From Haloarculaceae archaeon (GTDB lineage: Archaea; Halobacteriota; Halobacteria; Halobacteriales; Haloarculaceae), in assembly GCA_018609945.1 (NCBI GenBank), contig JAHENO010000286.1, positions 1 through 15,981 on the forward strand: a stretch of DNA of 15,981 bases, read 5' to 3'. A model generated the notes under the pieces. It ran no database searches and was not told the origin of the DNA. It was given only the letters and a program-made list of their open reading frames with translations. The position numbers were made by a program, and so were the translations under genes. Positions 1-7,032 of the stretch are shown one piece after another (the first letter of the stretch is position 1; every line of letters starts with the position of its first letter).

Positions 1-1
1 C

Positions 2-139
2 GACGACGTCCAGCACAAGCTCGAACGCGCGCTCGACATCGACCTGACGGCCGGCGGGGGCAGCGACGAGACCGAGTGGGAGGGCGGCTCCGCCACCGGC
101 GAGTACACGCTCGGCGACATGGTCGAGCGGAAAGACTAG
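2..139 (+). CDS. C-terminal fragment of a probable multiprotein bridging factor aMBF1 (partial at left edge)
   Basis: An open frame enters from the left edge and ends at TAG 137-139, giving 45 residues. The fragment begins DDVQHKLERALDIDL, continues through a Gly/Asp/Glu/Trp stretch and ends TLGDMVERKD. In my memory this matches the C-terminus of haloarchaeal aMBF1, where the last helix of a Cro/C1-type HTH is followed by a short acidic linker and a TLGD-x-V-x-RKD tail. MBF1 is a transcription co-factor that in eukaryotes bridges TBP and an activator; in archaea it is linked to transcription or translation. The zinc-ribbon N-terminus and most of the HTH lie outside the window, so the call rests only on the tail. 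An unrelated HTH protein cannot be excluded. Confidence 0.55.
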   Translation, partial: DDVQHKLERALDIDLTAGGGSDETEWEGGSATGEYTLGDMVERKD

Positions 140-141
140 CG

Positions 142-333
142 CTACTCGGGGTCGTTGACGCCGACTCCCTCAGCGATGGCCGCGATCTCCTCGAGGGGTG
201 GCTGCGTGTAAACCTCCGCGAGGCCGCACTGTCCTCCTCGACCGACTCGCCCGCGTAGAGCACCTCCTCTGCGCGTTCGTACCACTCACGTGGCACCCGC
301 TACGGTACCGCAGTACACGCGTACCTCGGCCAC
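142..333 (-). pseudogene. Probable decayed small gene (about 64 codons, two compensating frameshifts)
   Basis: No intact ORF fits here, but three minus-strand pieces in alternating frames join into one haloarchaeal-looking protein. Piece 1 starts at a possible GTG (333-331) and reads VAEVRVYCGTVA before hitting TGA at 288-286. Piece 2, in the neighbouring frame and bounded upstream by TAG at 302-300, reads RVPREWYERAEEVLYAGESV followed by EED (299 to about 230). Piece 3 returns to the first frame near 215-235, reads AEVYTQPPLEEIAAIAEGVG then VNDPE, and ends at TAG 144-142. The composition (acidic, amphipathic) matches real coding sequence, and the net shift is zero. I do not recognise the family. 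Seen: the frames and stops. Inferred: loss of function by two small indels. Sequencing error or chance are alternatives. Confidence 0.35.
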
Positions 334-399
334 ATAGCGCTCGGTGACCCACCGAGGGCCCGGCGCCCGGAGATGCAACCCTGTCGGTGCGCTGCACGT

Positions 400-1353
400 T
401 CACCCGTCGGCGTCTGGCAGCGCGACCCGGGTCCCGTCGGCGAACACTGTCGGCTCCGTGAGGACGCCGTCGAGGTGGATCGGCGCCTCGACGTCCCCGC
501 CGATGCCGTGGTCGTCGCCGATGGCCAGGTGGACGGTTCCGGCGGCCTTCTCGTCGAGCAGGACCGATCCGACGAGGTCCGTCACCGCGACGTTGGTCCC
601 GACGCCCAGTTCGGCGAGGTTGTACGCCGCTTCGCCCGCCTCGGCGGCGGCCTGTTCGACTTCTTCGCGGAGCGCGTCGTCGGCGATGTCGGTCACCTGG
701 CCGCCCTCGACGGTGAATTCGACGGTCCCGTCCTCGAGTCGGCCGTGGGGCATCATCGTCCCGTCGACGACGACTGTGCCGTCGGCCGTTTCGGGGCTGA
801 CGTACACCTCGCCGGCCGGGAGGTTCGTCATGCCGCCGGGCTCGTGGACGACGCCGGTGTCCTCGTGCCACGCCCGCGACCCGGGTTCGACCGTCACGTC
901 GGTCCCCTGCGGGGAGGTGACCCGGACCTCTTCGGCGCCCGCGACCTGCTCGTGGACGCGAGCACACTCCTCGCGGATGCGGCCGTAGTCGGCGTCCATG
1001 CCCGTCATAAAGACATCGTCGGTGATGCCCGGGAGGGTGGCGACGCGGGCGCCCGCCTCGTTGGCCCGGGTGCGGGCAGCCGTGTGGCTCAGGCTCTTCG
1101 TCGTCGGCGCGAGCACCACGTCCGCGCCGGCCATCGCGGCTGCGACCGGCGCGGGGGGTTCCTCGCCGTGCTGGTCGCCCGGCGGATAGCGGGCGAGCAC
1201 GGCCGCGTCCGTCGTCTCGCTCGCGACGTCGTACAGCGCCTCACCGATGGCCTCGCGTTCGTCGTCGGTGACGACACAGCACGTCTCCCCGGTCTGGAGT
1301 CCCATGCACTGCTGGACTGCCGTCTCTGCCGGTTTGCGCAGCGAACCGTTCAT
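400..1353 (-). CDS. M29-family (AmpS/AmpT, thermophilic-type) aminopeptidase
   Basis: This 317-aa protein starts at ATG 1353-1351. The second half carries the recognisable M29 signatures: NLPAGEV (Glu182), an AELGVGTN segment (Glu248), DEKAAGTVHLAIG (His275) and IHLDG (His293, Asp295). In M29 enzymes two Glu, two His, an Asp and a Tyr bind a dinuclear metal centre and remove N-terminal residues from peptides in the cytoplasm. The usual Tyr ligand is not obvious to me, and the protein is shorter than bacterial AmpS (about 410 aa), with the shortening in the N-terminal half. Haloarchaeal relatives of similar size exist as far as I recall. A weak TATA-like CCTATCAG lies 23-30 nt upstream. The gene reads in the same direction as the phosphodiesterase upstream but has its own 53-nt spacer, so co-transcription is uncertain. 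Substrate is unknown. Confidence 0.75.
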   Translation of the reverse strand: MNGSLRKPAETAVQQCMGLQTGETCCVVTDDEREAIGEALYDVASETTDAAVLARYPPGDQHGEEPPAPVAAAMAGADVVLAPTTKSLSHTAARTRANEAGARVATLPGITDDVFMTGMDADYGRIREECARVHEQVAGAEEVRVTSPQGTDVTVEPGSRAWHEDTGVVHEPGGMTNLPAGEVYVSPETADGTVVVDGTMMPHGRLEDGTVEFTVEGGQVTDIADDALREEVEQAAAEAGEAAYNLAELGVGTNVAVTDLVGSVLLDEKAAGTVHLAIGDDHGIGGDVEAPIHLDGVLTEPTVFADGTRVALPDADG

Positions 1354-1406
1354 GCCTCAGGGGTAGGGTAGCGAACTGATAGGTGTTACCCGCGAGCCGA
1401 GGCCCT

Positions 1407-1898
1407 TCACCGGAGGTCGTGCCACTCCGTCTCGCCGGTCTCCGTATCGAGCAACACGGCAGCCGGCGGTTCGCCCCCGTCGACCGTGGTCGGGATGCCG
1501 CCCGGGTTGATCCGGACGGTTCCGTCCCGCGTTTCTTCCAGGCGCTCGTGGGTGTGCCCGTGGAGGACGTAATCGAAGTTCCCGCAGTCGACCAGCGCGT
1601 CCACGATGGGCTGGCTCGTGCCGTGGTAGACGCCGAACGTGGTGCCCTCGAAGGAGAGTTTCCCCATTTCGCCCAGGTAGGCGCCGAACTCACGGACGGT
1701 GTTCCCTAGTGCGGGTTCGCCGTCGTTGTTCCCCCGGACCGCGTAGAACTGGAAGTCGGCGTCGAACGGCGTCGCCGAGAAGGGGGCGACCATGTCCCCG
1801 CAGTGGACGACGACCTCGGCCCGCCCCTCGAAGTAGTCGACTGCCTCCCGGATGACGTCCATGTTGTCGTGCGTGTCAGCGACGATGCCGACCTGCAT
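1407..1898 (-). CDS. YfcE/MJ0936-type metallophosphoesterase (phosphodiesterase)
   Basis: This 163-aa protein is a calcineurin-like metallophosphoesterase. In order it shows the D-x-H motif in GIVADTHDN (Asp8, His10), HCGD (Asp35), RGNND (Asn57/Asn58), YHGT (His92) and HGHTH (residues 113-117), the full set of bimetal ligands. A final NPGG (131-134) is typical of YfcE/MJ0936. The family hydrolyses phosphodiesters in vitro; the cellular substrate is unknown. I chose ATG 1898-1896 because family members begin directly with a strand leading into DTH, because GGGGAG lies just before it and because AGATTCATG sits 25-33 nt upstream. An in-frame ATG nine codons earlier (1925) would place the start inside that box. 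It is divergent from gapII, with 123 nt between the starts. Confidence 0.85.
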   Translation of the reverse strand: MQVGIVADTHDNMDVIREAVDYFEGRAEVVVHCGDMVAPFSATPFDADFQFYAVRGNNDGEPALGNTVREFGAYLGEMGKLSFEGTTFGVYHGTSQPIVDALVDCGNFDYVLHGHTHERLEETRDGTVRINPGGIPTTVDGGEPPAAVLLDTETGETEWHDLR

Positions 1899-2021
1899 GT
1901 CTCCCCGTTCGACCGGTCCCGACATGAATCTTGGTCGGATGCCGACCACCGCCGTCACACCGCTGGTGTCCCAGTGACGCTCATCACAACGCCTATGACG
2001 GCAACTGGCGAATCCGGGTAC

Positions 2022-3077
2022 ATGAAGGTCGGCATCAACGGCTACGGCACCATCGGCAAGCGGGTCGCCGACGCCATCCGGGCACAGCCGGACATGGAGG
2101 TGGTCGGCGTGGCCAAGACGCGCCCCAACTTCGAGGCACAGAGCGCCGTCGAGAAGGGCTACGACCTCTACGCGGCAGTCGAGGAGCGACGGCACCTGTT
2201 CGGGGAGGCCGGCATCGACATCGCGGGCGACGTCGCGGACCTGGTCGCGGCGAGCGACGTCGTCGTCGACGCCTGTCCCTCGGGTGTCGGCGCCGAGAAC
2301 GTCGACCTGTACCGCGAGCACGACACGCCCGCCATCCTGCAGGGCGGCGAGGACGCCGACGCCGTCGACGCGAGCTTCAACGCCCGCGCCAACTTCGGGG
2401 CCGTCGCGGACGCGGACCTCGTCCGGGTGGTCTCCTGTAACACCACGGGGCTCTCGCGGCTCGTCGCGCCGCTCCGCGAGGCGTACGGGATCGAGAAGGT
2501 GCGTGCGACACTCGTCCGGCGAGGGGGCGACCCCGACCAGACTGGCCGGGGGCCGATCAACGACATCCTCCCCGATCCCGTGGAACTCCCCTCGCATCAC
2601 GGCCCGGACGTCGAGACGATCTTCCCCGACCTGGCGATCGACACGCTCGGGCTCAAGGTCCCAGCGACGCTGATGCACACCCACAGCGTCAACGTCACCC
2701 TCGAGTCGCGCCCGACCGTGGCCGAGGTTCGCGACCTGCTGGAAGGCGAACGGCGGACGTTCGTCATCCCGGACTGGCTCGGCCTGGACGGCGCCGGGGC
2801 CATCAAGGAACTCGCACAGGACGCCGGCCGGCCACGGGCGGACGTCTGGGAGAACTGTATCTGGGGTGAATCGATCACCGTCGAGGGTGACGACCTCTAT
2901 CTGTTCCAGGCCATCCACCAGGAATCGGACGTGGTGCCCGAGAACGTCGACGCCATCCGGGCGATGACGGGGCTGGCCAGTCAGGAGGAGAGCACGCGGC
3001 GGACCGACGAGGCGCTGGGCCTCGATGCTCCCCTGGCGCCGTCGGGCGCTGTACCCGAGGCGGCCGCGGACGACTGA
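2022..3077 (+). CDS. gapII: Archaeal type II glyceraldehyde-3-phosphate dehydrogenase
   Basis: This 351-aa protein is archaeal-type GAPDH, not the bacterial/eukaryotic type. It opens with the Rossmann motif VGINGYGTIGKRVADAI (residues 3-19), and the active-site block SCNTTGLSR places the catalytic cysteine at residue 139, as in methanogen and Sulfolobus enzymes. The central HTHSVNVT segment is also typical. It interconverts glyceraldehyde-3-phosphate and 1,3-bisphosphoglycerate with NAD(P). In Haloferax volcanii the GapII enzyme is assigned to gluconeogenesis while a bacterial-type GapI serves glucose breakdown; assuming the same here is inference. The C-terminus is about 10-15 residues longer than thermophile homologues and Ala/Asp-rich. 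ATG 2022 fits the family start; an upstream in-frame ATG at 1995 is less likely. The gene converges on the 131-aa gene, with 12 nt between stops. Confidence 0.93.
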   Translation: MKVGINGYGTIGKRVADAIRAQPDMEVVGVAKTRPNFEAQSAVEKGYDLYAAVEERRHLFGEAGIDIAGDVADLVAASDVVVDACPSGVGAENVDLYREHDTPAILQGGEDADAVDASFNARANFGAVADADLVRVVSCNTTGLSRLVAPLREAYGIEKVRATLVRRGGDPDQTGRGPINDILPDPVELPSHHGPDVETIFPDLAIDTLGLKVPATLMHTHSVNVTLESRPTVAEVRDLLEGERRTFVIPDWLGLDGAGAIKELAQDAGRPRADVWENCIWGESITVEGDDLYLFQAIHQESDVVPENVDAIRAMTGLASQEESTRRTDEALGLDAPLAPSGAVPEAAADD

Positions 3078-3089
3078 CCGCGGGGGATT

Positions 3090-3485
3090 TCAGAACCGGG
3101 GCAACGGTTCGCTCTCGATCGTCCCCAGTACCGACGCGGCCTCCGAGAGCGCGAGGTTCGTATAGAGGATGTGGGGCCAGAGTTCGTCGTCCGCCGAAAG
3201 GGTGTGGTTCTCGGCCGACACCTCGCCGTCGGCGGGGGTGGCCGCTTCGAGGTCCCGCAGGGCCGCGAGGACCGTCTCTTCGTCGGCCGTCGTGGCGACG
3301 AACCGGACCTTCAGTTCGCGGACCGTCGTTCCGCGACACGCCAGGGAGGTCGGGCGCTGTTCGTAATCGGCCCGCGGGTCGATCTCGACCTGCGCCCAGA
3401 CGCCCTCGACCCCGCGGTACTCCCCGACCTCGACCGGCGAGTCGAGCGCGTCCGTCAGGGCGGAGCGGACGGTCTCTTCGGACAT
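3090..3485 (-). CDS. Conserved-looking haloarchaeal protein of unknown function, coupled to pgk
   Basis: This 131-aa acidic soluble protein has no signal peptide or membrane segment. The N-terminus (SEETVRSALTDALDSPVEVG) looks like a short helix followed by a strand, and the rest alternates strands and helices, suggesting a compact alpha/beta domain. I recognise no catalytic motif or named family. Its ATG (3485-3483) overlaps the pgk stop codon by one base (TGATG), the classic arrangement for translational coupling, so it is almost certainly made from the pgk transcript. No separate promoter is visible because its upstream sequence is pgk coding DNA. The context suggests a link to triose-phosphate metabolism, but there is no direct evidence. 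High confidence that the gene is real, low confidence in any role. Confidence 0.8.
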   Translation of the reverse strand: MSEETVRSALTDALDSPVEVGEYRGVEGVWAQVEIDPRADYEQRPTSLACRGTTVRELKVRFVATTADEETVLAALRDLEAATPADGEVSAENHTLSADDELWPHILYTNLALSEAASVLGTIESEPLPRF

Positions 3486-4714
3486 CAGCCGGACACCTCC
3501 GTCTGGGCGCCCCGTTTCAGCACCTCGATAGCGGGGAGCGGTTTGCCCGTCAGCGCGCGGATGTAGGCGCCGCCGGCGATAGAGACGTGCGAGAAGTCCG
3601 ACTCCCGGAGGCCGTACATGTCGATTGCCCGCGAGGTGTCGCCGCCGCCGACGACGGAGAAGCCATCGCAGGCGGCAATCGCCTCGAGGACGTTCACAGT
3701 GCCGTAGCTGAACCGTTCGTCTTCGAAGACGCCGAGCGCCCCCTTCACGAACACGGCGGCGGAACTGGCCGCGATGTCCGCATAGCGAGAAGTGGTATCG
3801 GTGCCCACGTCGAGGTAGTCGTACTCCTTGTTCCTGACGTCGGCGACCGTGACCTCGGCGCGCTCGCCGTTCTCGTCCTCGTAGGCCAGGTCCGTCGGGA
3901 AGACCAGGTCCGAGGGGTGGGCCTCGATGAGGTGCTGTATCTTCTCGCGGTTGCGGGCGTACTGCGCGTCGTAGACGTCGGTGTCGCCGACGTCCCGGCC
4001 GACCTCGTAGCCCAGCGCGCGCAGGAAGAGTTCGCCCGCGATGCCACCCAAGAGGAAGTTGTCGACGCGGTCCTCGAGAGCCGTCATCACCTCGATGACG
4101 TCGGTGGCCTTCTTGCCGCCAGCGACCATCGTCACGTCGCCGTCGAACTCCCGCGTGGCGATGGCGGAGTTGGCCTCGTATTCCGTGGCCATCACCGGCC
4201 CGGCGTAGGCGTCCATGGCGAGCGGGAACCCCACCAGGGAGGCGTGCTTGCGGTGGGCCGCCGAGTACGCGTCGTTGACGTAGGCGTCGAACTCCGGGGC
4301 GAGCGTCCGTACGAGCGTACTCTGTGCGTGCTCTTCGGACGACTTCTCCGGGAGTTCGTCCATCACCATCCGGACGTTCTCCAGGAGGATCGCCTCCCCA
4401 CCATCGAGGTCGCGGATGGCCCCGATGGCGGTCGGCCCGTAGGTGTCGGGCACGAATTCGACGGGCTCATCGAGGTGCTCGGCCAGCGTGTCGGCGTGCT
4501 GTTCCAGCGAGGTGAACGACGCGCGGCCGGGACGACCCTGGTGGGCGAGGACGGCCACGCCGTGGTCGCGGTCCAGCAGTTCGCGGATGGTCCCCGCGTG
4601 GCGGGCAAACCGCCGGTTGTCCTGGACGCGCCCGTCGGAGATGGGGGAGTTGATGTCCACGCGCACGACGACCCGCTGCCCAGTCGGGAGGTCGTCGAGC
4701 GTCCGGTAGCTCAT
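3485..4714 (-). CDS. pgk: Phosphoglycerate kinase
   Basis: This 409-aa protein is a full-length PGK. It shows the N-terminal substrate signature RVDINSP (residues 18-24), basic-patch segments HQGRPG (58-63) and LENVRM (111-116), the hinge/nucleotide region AGGKKATD (198-205) and the ATP-binding GGGDTSRAI (356-364), followed by IAGGAYIRALTGK near the C-terminus. It transfers phosphate between 1,3-bisphosphoglycerate and ATP/ADP in the cytoplasm, the step next to GAPDH. ATG 4714-4712 gives the expected short N-terminus before the RVD motif. GTACTAATACC, a TATA-like element, lies 23-33 nt upstream, suggesting a leaderless transcript that continues into the 131-aa gene. The pgk/gapII pairing keeps two consecutive enzymes close but on opposite strands, so they are not one operon. 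Confidence 0.95.
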   Translation of the reverse strand: MSYRTLDDLPTGQRVVVRVDINSPISDGRVQDNRRFARHAGTIRELLDRDHGVAVLAHQGRPGRASFTSLEQHADTLAEHLDEPVEFVPDTYGPTAIGAIRDLDGGEAILLENVRMVMDELPEKSSEEHAQSTLVRTLAPEFDAYVNDAYSAAHRKHASLVGFPLAMDAYAGPVMATEYEANSAIATREFDGDVTMVAGGKKATDVIEVMTALEDRVDNFLLGGIAGELFLRALGYEVGRDVGDTDVYDAQYARNREKIQHLIEAHPSDLVFPTDLAYEDENGERAEVTVADVRNKEYDYLDVGTDTTSRYADIAASSAAVFVKGALGVFEDERFSYGTVNVLEAIAACDGFSVVGGGDTSRAIDMYGLRESDFSHVSIAGGAYIRALTGKPLPAIEVLKRGAQTEVSG

Positions 4715-4736
4715 CAGTTCAGGGTGTGCCGACCAG

Positions 4737-4747
4737 GTATTAGTACT
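4737..4747 (-). promoter_or_regulatory. TATA-like box for pgk
   Basis: The minus strand reads GTACTAATACC, A/T-rich in a GC-rich context and 23-33 nt upstream of the pgk ATG. The spacing fits a leaderless haloarchaeal promoter. No ribosome binding site is visible between box and start. Confidence 0.55.
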
Positions 4748-4794
4748 CCGCGATATCCGGCCTGCCCACGCGCACGTCTACCGCCCGCACTCCT

Positions 4795-4852
4795 CAGTGT
4801 CGTCTCTGCCGTGTGCCTGCTCACTCCCAGTGTCATCTCTGCTGTGTGTCTG
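4795..4852. repeat. Two imperfect 25-bp direct repeats, 33-nt period, at a gene's 3' end
   Basis: Copy 1 starts at 4795 and copy 2 at 4828. The consensus is CAGTGTCRTCTCTGCYGTG followed by TGYCTG, identical at 22 of 25 positions. The 33-nt period is a whole number of codons. Copy 2 contains the stop codon of the membrane-protein gene (4835-4833); copy 1 lies just downstream of it. A further short duplication (TGCTGTCCCG, twice) lies inside the coding end near 4868-4890. This looks like local tandem duplication of the gene tail. Confidence 0.7.
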
Positions 4853-6218
4853 TTTCGTTTCCCGCGCCTGCTGTCCCGTTTGCTGTCCCGGCCGTCTCCC
4901 CGACCGTTCGGACAGTTTCGTTGCCCACCCAGTCCGGCGCTGTCACGCGGGTCGAGCCGACGTCCGTGACACGCATCTCGAAGACGACACGCAGGTCCGG
5001 GTGGTCGGCTGGCCGGTACTCCCAGCGCGCGTACCTGACGAGTCCGTCCCCGGTCGTGTAGAGCGTGCCGCGCGCGTCGTCGAATCTCGGGTCCAGATCG
5101 CCCTCGGTACGGACGCGGTAGATCGTCGTGTTCCCCCGGGTTTCGCGGCTGTCGATCGACGAGTTCTCCGAGGACAGGAACCACGCCAGGTACTGCGTAG
5201 CGTTGACCATGAAGCGGTCGTAGGGGGCCGTCGGCTCCGCGGTGACGGTTCCGTTTCCGTAGCGCAGGTACCGGACGCTACCGTTGGCGTACTGGTCGAC
5301 TTTGCCGATCGTCAGCGGCCGCGTTTCCGTCCCGCCGACGCGGGAGACGTCGACTGCGTAGCGTTCGTTGGACTCGACCCGGAGTGTCTCGAGGTAGGCA
5401 CCCACGAGGTAGCCGGTGGCGTACTCCCGGTAGGCTATCGAGAGCTGGTAGGACTCCCCGTCGAGTTCGTCCCAGAAGGCACCGGCGGCGTCGTAGATGT
5501 TCACCTTGTTCGGGCCGACGATTCCGGGCGGCGCGTCGTCGTAGCGTTCCGGTTCGCTGCTGTCACCGGTTCCGCCGTCGGACTCCGCGGTCCCGACCGG
5601 CGTCGCGGTCGCCGTCGCAGTCGGCTCGGCGTCCGCGTTCGATCCGGGAGTCGCGGCCGCGTCGCCAGTGGTTCCGTCCGGGCCGTCAGTCGCGCTTCCG
5701 ATTCCGCCACCGGTGCTAGTCAGTGCGACCGCGCTGCCGGCGAGCAACGCGACCAGGAGCACGACCACAGCGAGGGCCCGGCCCTGATCGCCGGGCTGGC
5801 GGAGGCCGGCCTTCACACCGCTCGCGCTGTCGGTGTCCGTCCCGGCGGGCAAGCCGTCTGCTGGCGTCCAGTCGAAGTGCGTCTCGAGGAGGGCGCTGGC
5901 GACCGGACGGTCGACGGCGTATGCGAGCTGGCGCTGGAGGGCCGCGACAGTCATCGGGTCGGCGTCGCCGCCCCAGCCGGCCCCGTCGATAGCGACGACG
6001 CGGTCGATGTCACTGCCACCGGCTATCGGCTCGCCTTCGGGGTGGTGGACCGCGATGGTCATCGTCTCCCCGTCGCTTTCGGCGGCGATCCGCTGGGCAC
6101 CGACGCGGTCGACGGCGTAGCCCCGTGCCTCGAAGAGGTCGGCGACGAAGGCAGCGGCCGTCTCGGGGTCGACCTCCCGGAGTAGCCGTTCCAGGGGCGC
6201 GTCGGTGACCGAGGCCAT
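4833..6218 (-). CDS. Membrane-anchored chimeric protein: cytoplasmic domain, one TM, glycosylatable outer domain
   Basis: 461 aa in four parts. Residues 1-120 form an acidic alpha/beta domain (FVADLFEARGYAVDRV, then short strands) resembling restriction-endonuclease-like folds of haloarchaea, but no clear D-ExK catalytic set is visible. Residues 148-166 are a hydrophobic segment (ALAVVVLLVALLAGSAVAL). Residues 167-230 form a Gly/Thr/Asp/Pro linker. Residues 238-435 form a beta-rich domain (VNIYDAAGAFWDELDG, SYQLSIAYREYATGYLVGAY) reminiscent of haloarchaeal surface or lipoprotein domains of the DUF7537 sort. Eight N-x-S/T sequons (Asn 312, 322, 339, 352, 363, 433, 447, 454) all fall after the TM, which supports an outward C-terminus. 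I infer a type II-like single-pass envelope protein; its function is unknown. ATG 6218 is supported by ACTTTTGC 25-32 nt upstream. Confidence 0.8.
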   Translation of the reverse strand: MASVTDAPLERLLREVDPETAAAFVADLFEARGYAVDRVGAQRIAAESDGETMTIAVHHPEGEPIAGGSDIDRVVAIDGAGWGGDADPMTVAALQRQLAYAVDRPVASALLETHFDWTPADGLPAGTDTDSASGVKAGLRQPGDQGRALAVVVLLVALLAGSAVALTSTGGGIGSATDGPDGTTGDAAATPGSNADAEPTATATATPVGTAESDGGTGDSSEPERYDDAPPGIVGPNKVNIYDAAGAFWDELDGESYQLSIAYREYATGYLVGAYLETLRVESNERYAVDVSRVGGTETRPLTIGKVDQYANGSVRYLRYGNGTVTAEPTAPYDRFMVNATQYLAWFLSSENSSIDSRETRGNTTIYRVRTEGDLDPRFDDARGTLYTTGDGLVRYARWEYRPADHPDLRVVFEMRVTDVGSTRVTAPDWVGNETVRTVGETAGTANGTAGAGNETDTQQR

Positions 6219-6242
6219 GTTCCAGTCCTTCGCCGCGGACGG

Positions 6243-6250
6243 GCAAAAGT
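6243..6250 (-). promoter_or_regulatory. TATA-like box for the membrane protein gene
   Basis: The minus strand reads ACTTTTGC, 25-32 nt upstream of ATG 6218. It sits in the 46-nt gap after the MBL hydrolase stop, so this gene probably has its own leaderless transcript rather than only read-through from the upstream operon. Confidence 0.5.
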
Positions 6251-6264
6251 CGACCGCCCGGTAC

Positions 6265-7032
6265 TCAGGTCGGCTGTGCGCGCTCGCCGTTCCAGGTCAC
6301 CCGGCCCTCGACTGCGAGTTTCTCCAGGTGTGCGACGACCGTCGCCCGCGCGAGATCCCGGACCCCGGTGATGTCCTTCTCGTAGGCCCCGTCCACGACA
6401 GCCTCGACGTCGCGGGCGCCGTCCCGCACTGCAGCCAGGACGCGCCGCTCGCGGTCGAGGCGATGGGCGAGGAGTCGCTCGCACGCCGACCGCGGGTGTT
6501 CGATGACCGGTCCGTGGGCGGGGAACAGGCGCTCGGGGTCGCGTGCGTGGAGTCGCCGGAGCGAACTGAGGTACGCACGCATGTCACCCCCCGGCGCACC
6601 GACGACGACGCTCCCCTCGGCGACCGCGAGGTCCCCGGAGACGACGCCAGCGGGACAGACGAATCCCACGTGTTCGGGCGCGTGACCCGGCGTGTCGAGC
6701 ACCGCAACCGTGGTGTCTCCCACGGGGAGCGTCGACCCTGGGGAGAACGTCCGGTCGGGATCGATACCGGCGGCCGCGGCGAACGCGTCGGTCCGGCCGG
6801 CCCGCGCCCACACTGTCAGGTCGAACCGGCGGGCGTACTCGGCGACGGCGGCGACGTGGTCCGGGTGGTGGTGTGTGACGGCGACGTGGGCCGCGCCGGC
6901 CTCGCGGACAGCGTGGTCGAGACGGTCGGACTGTCCGCCGGGGTCGACGAGCAGTCGACCCAGGAGATACGCGGCGGTCTCGCCGGTGGGTGCGCGCGTC
7001 TCTGCCGGAACGTCGATCCGCCGTGGCCTCAC
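6265..7032 (-). CDS. MBL-fold (LACTB2/glyoxalase-II-like) metallohydrolase with C-terminal winged helix
   Basis: This 255-aa protein is a metallo-beta-lactamase fold enzyme. It shows THHHPDH (residues 53-59; the canonical T-H-x-H-x-D-H), TPGH (His117), SGD (Asp134) and PAHGP (His173). The last 70 residues (DVEAVVDGAYEKDI, then TVVAHLEKLAVEGRV) match the small winged-helix tail of LACTB2-like proteins. Relatives hydrolyse thioesters, lactones or RNA, and the substrate cannot be read from sequence. The start is GTG 7032-7030; it overlaps the upstream regulator's TGA in a GTGA 4-nt overlap, which implies translational coupling and one transcript from the regulator promoter. An orphan glyoxalase-II or RNase role is equally possible. 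Confidence 0.85.
   Translation of the reverse strand: MRPRRIDVPAETRAPTGETAAYLLGRLLVDPGGQSDRLDHAVREAGAAHVAVTHHHPDHVAAVAEYARRFDLTVWARAGRTDAFAAAAGIDPDRTFSPGSTLPVGDTTVAVLDTPGHAPEHVGFVCPAGVVSGDLAVAEGSVVVGAPGGDMRAYLSSLRRLHARDPERLFPAHGPVIEHPRSACERLLAHRLDRERRVLAAVRDGARDVEAVVDGAYEKDITGVRDLARATVVAHLEKLAVEGRVTWNGERAQPT

Noticed and set aside
373..1371. 332-codon plus-strand open frame
   Set aside because: Lies antisense to the M29 aminopeptidase, which has family motifs; long opposite-strand frames are expected in GC-rich haloarchaeal genes.
1803..2021. Upstream extension of the GAPDH reading frame
   Set aside because: The family N-terminus MKVGINGYG begins at 2022; the extension overlaps the divergent phosphodiesterase gene and its promoter.
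1407..2918. 503-codon minus-strand frame extending the phosphodiesterase upstream
   Set aside because: The extra N-terminal 340 residues are antisense to GAPDH and have no family features; the phosphoesterase starts at 1898.
3587..4969. 460-codon plus-strand frame
   Set aside because: Antisense to pgk; no recognisable domain and low-complexity Arg/Val/Gly composition.
4797..6185. 462-codon plus-strand frame
   Set aside because: Antisense to the membrane-protein gene, whose TM, sequons and promoter support the minus strand.
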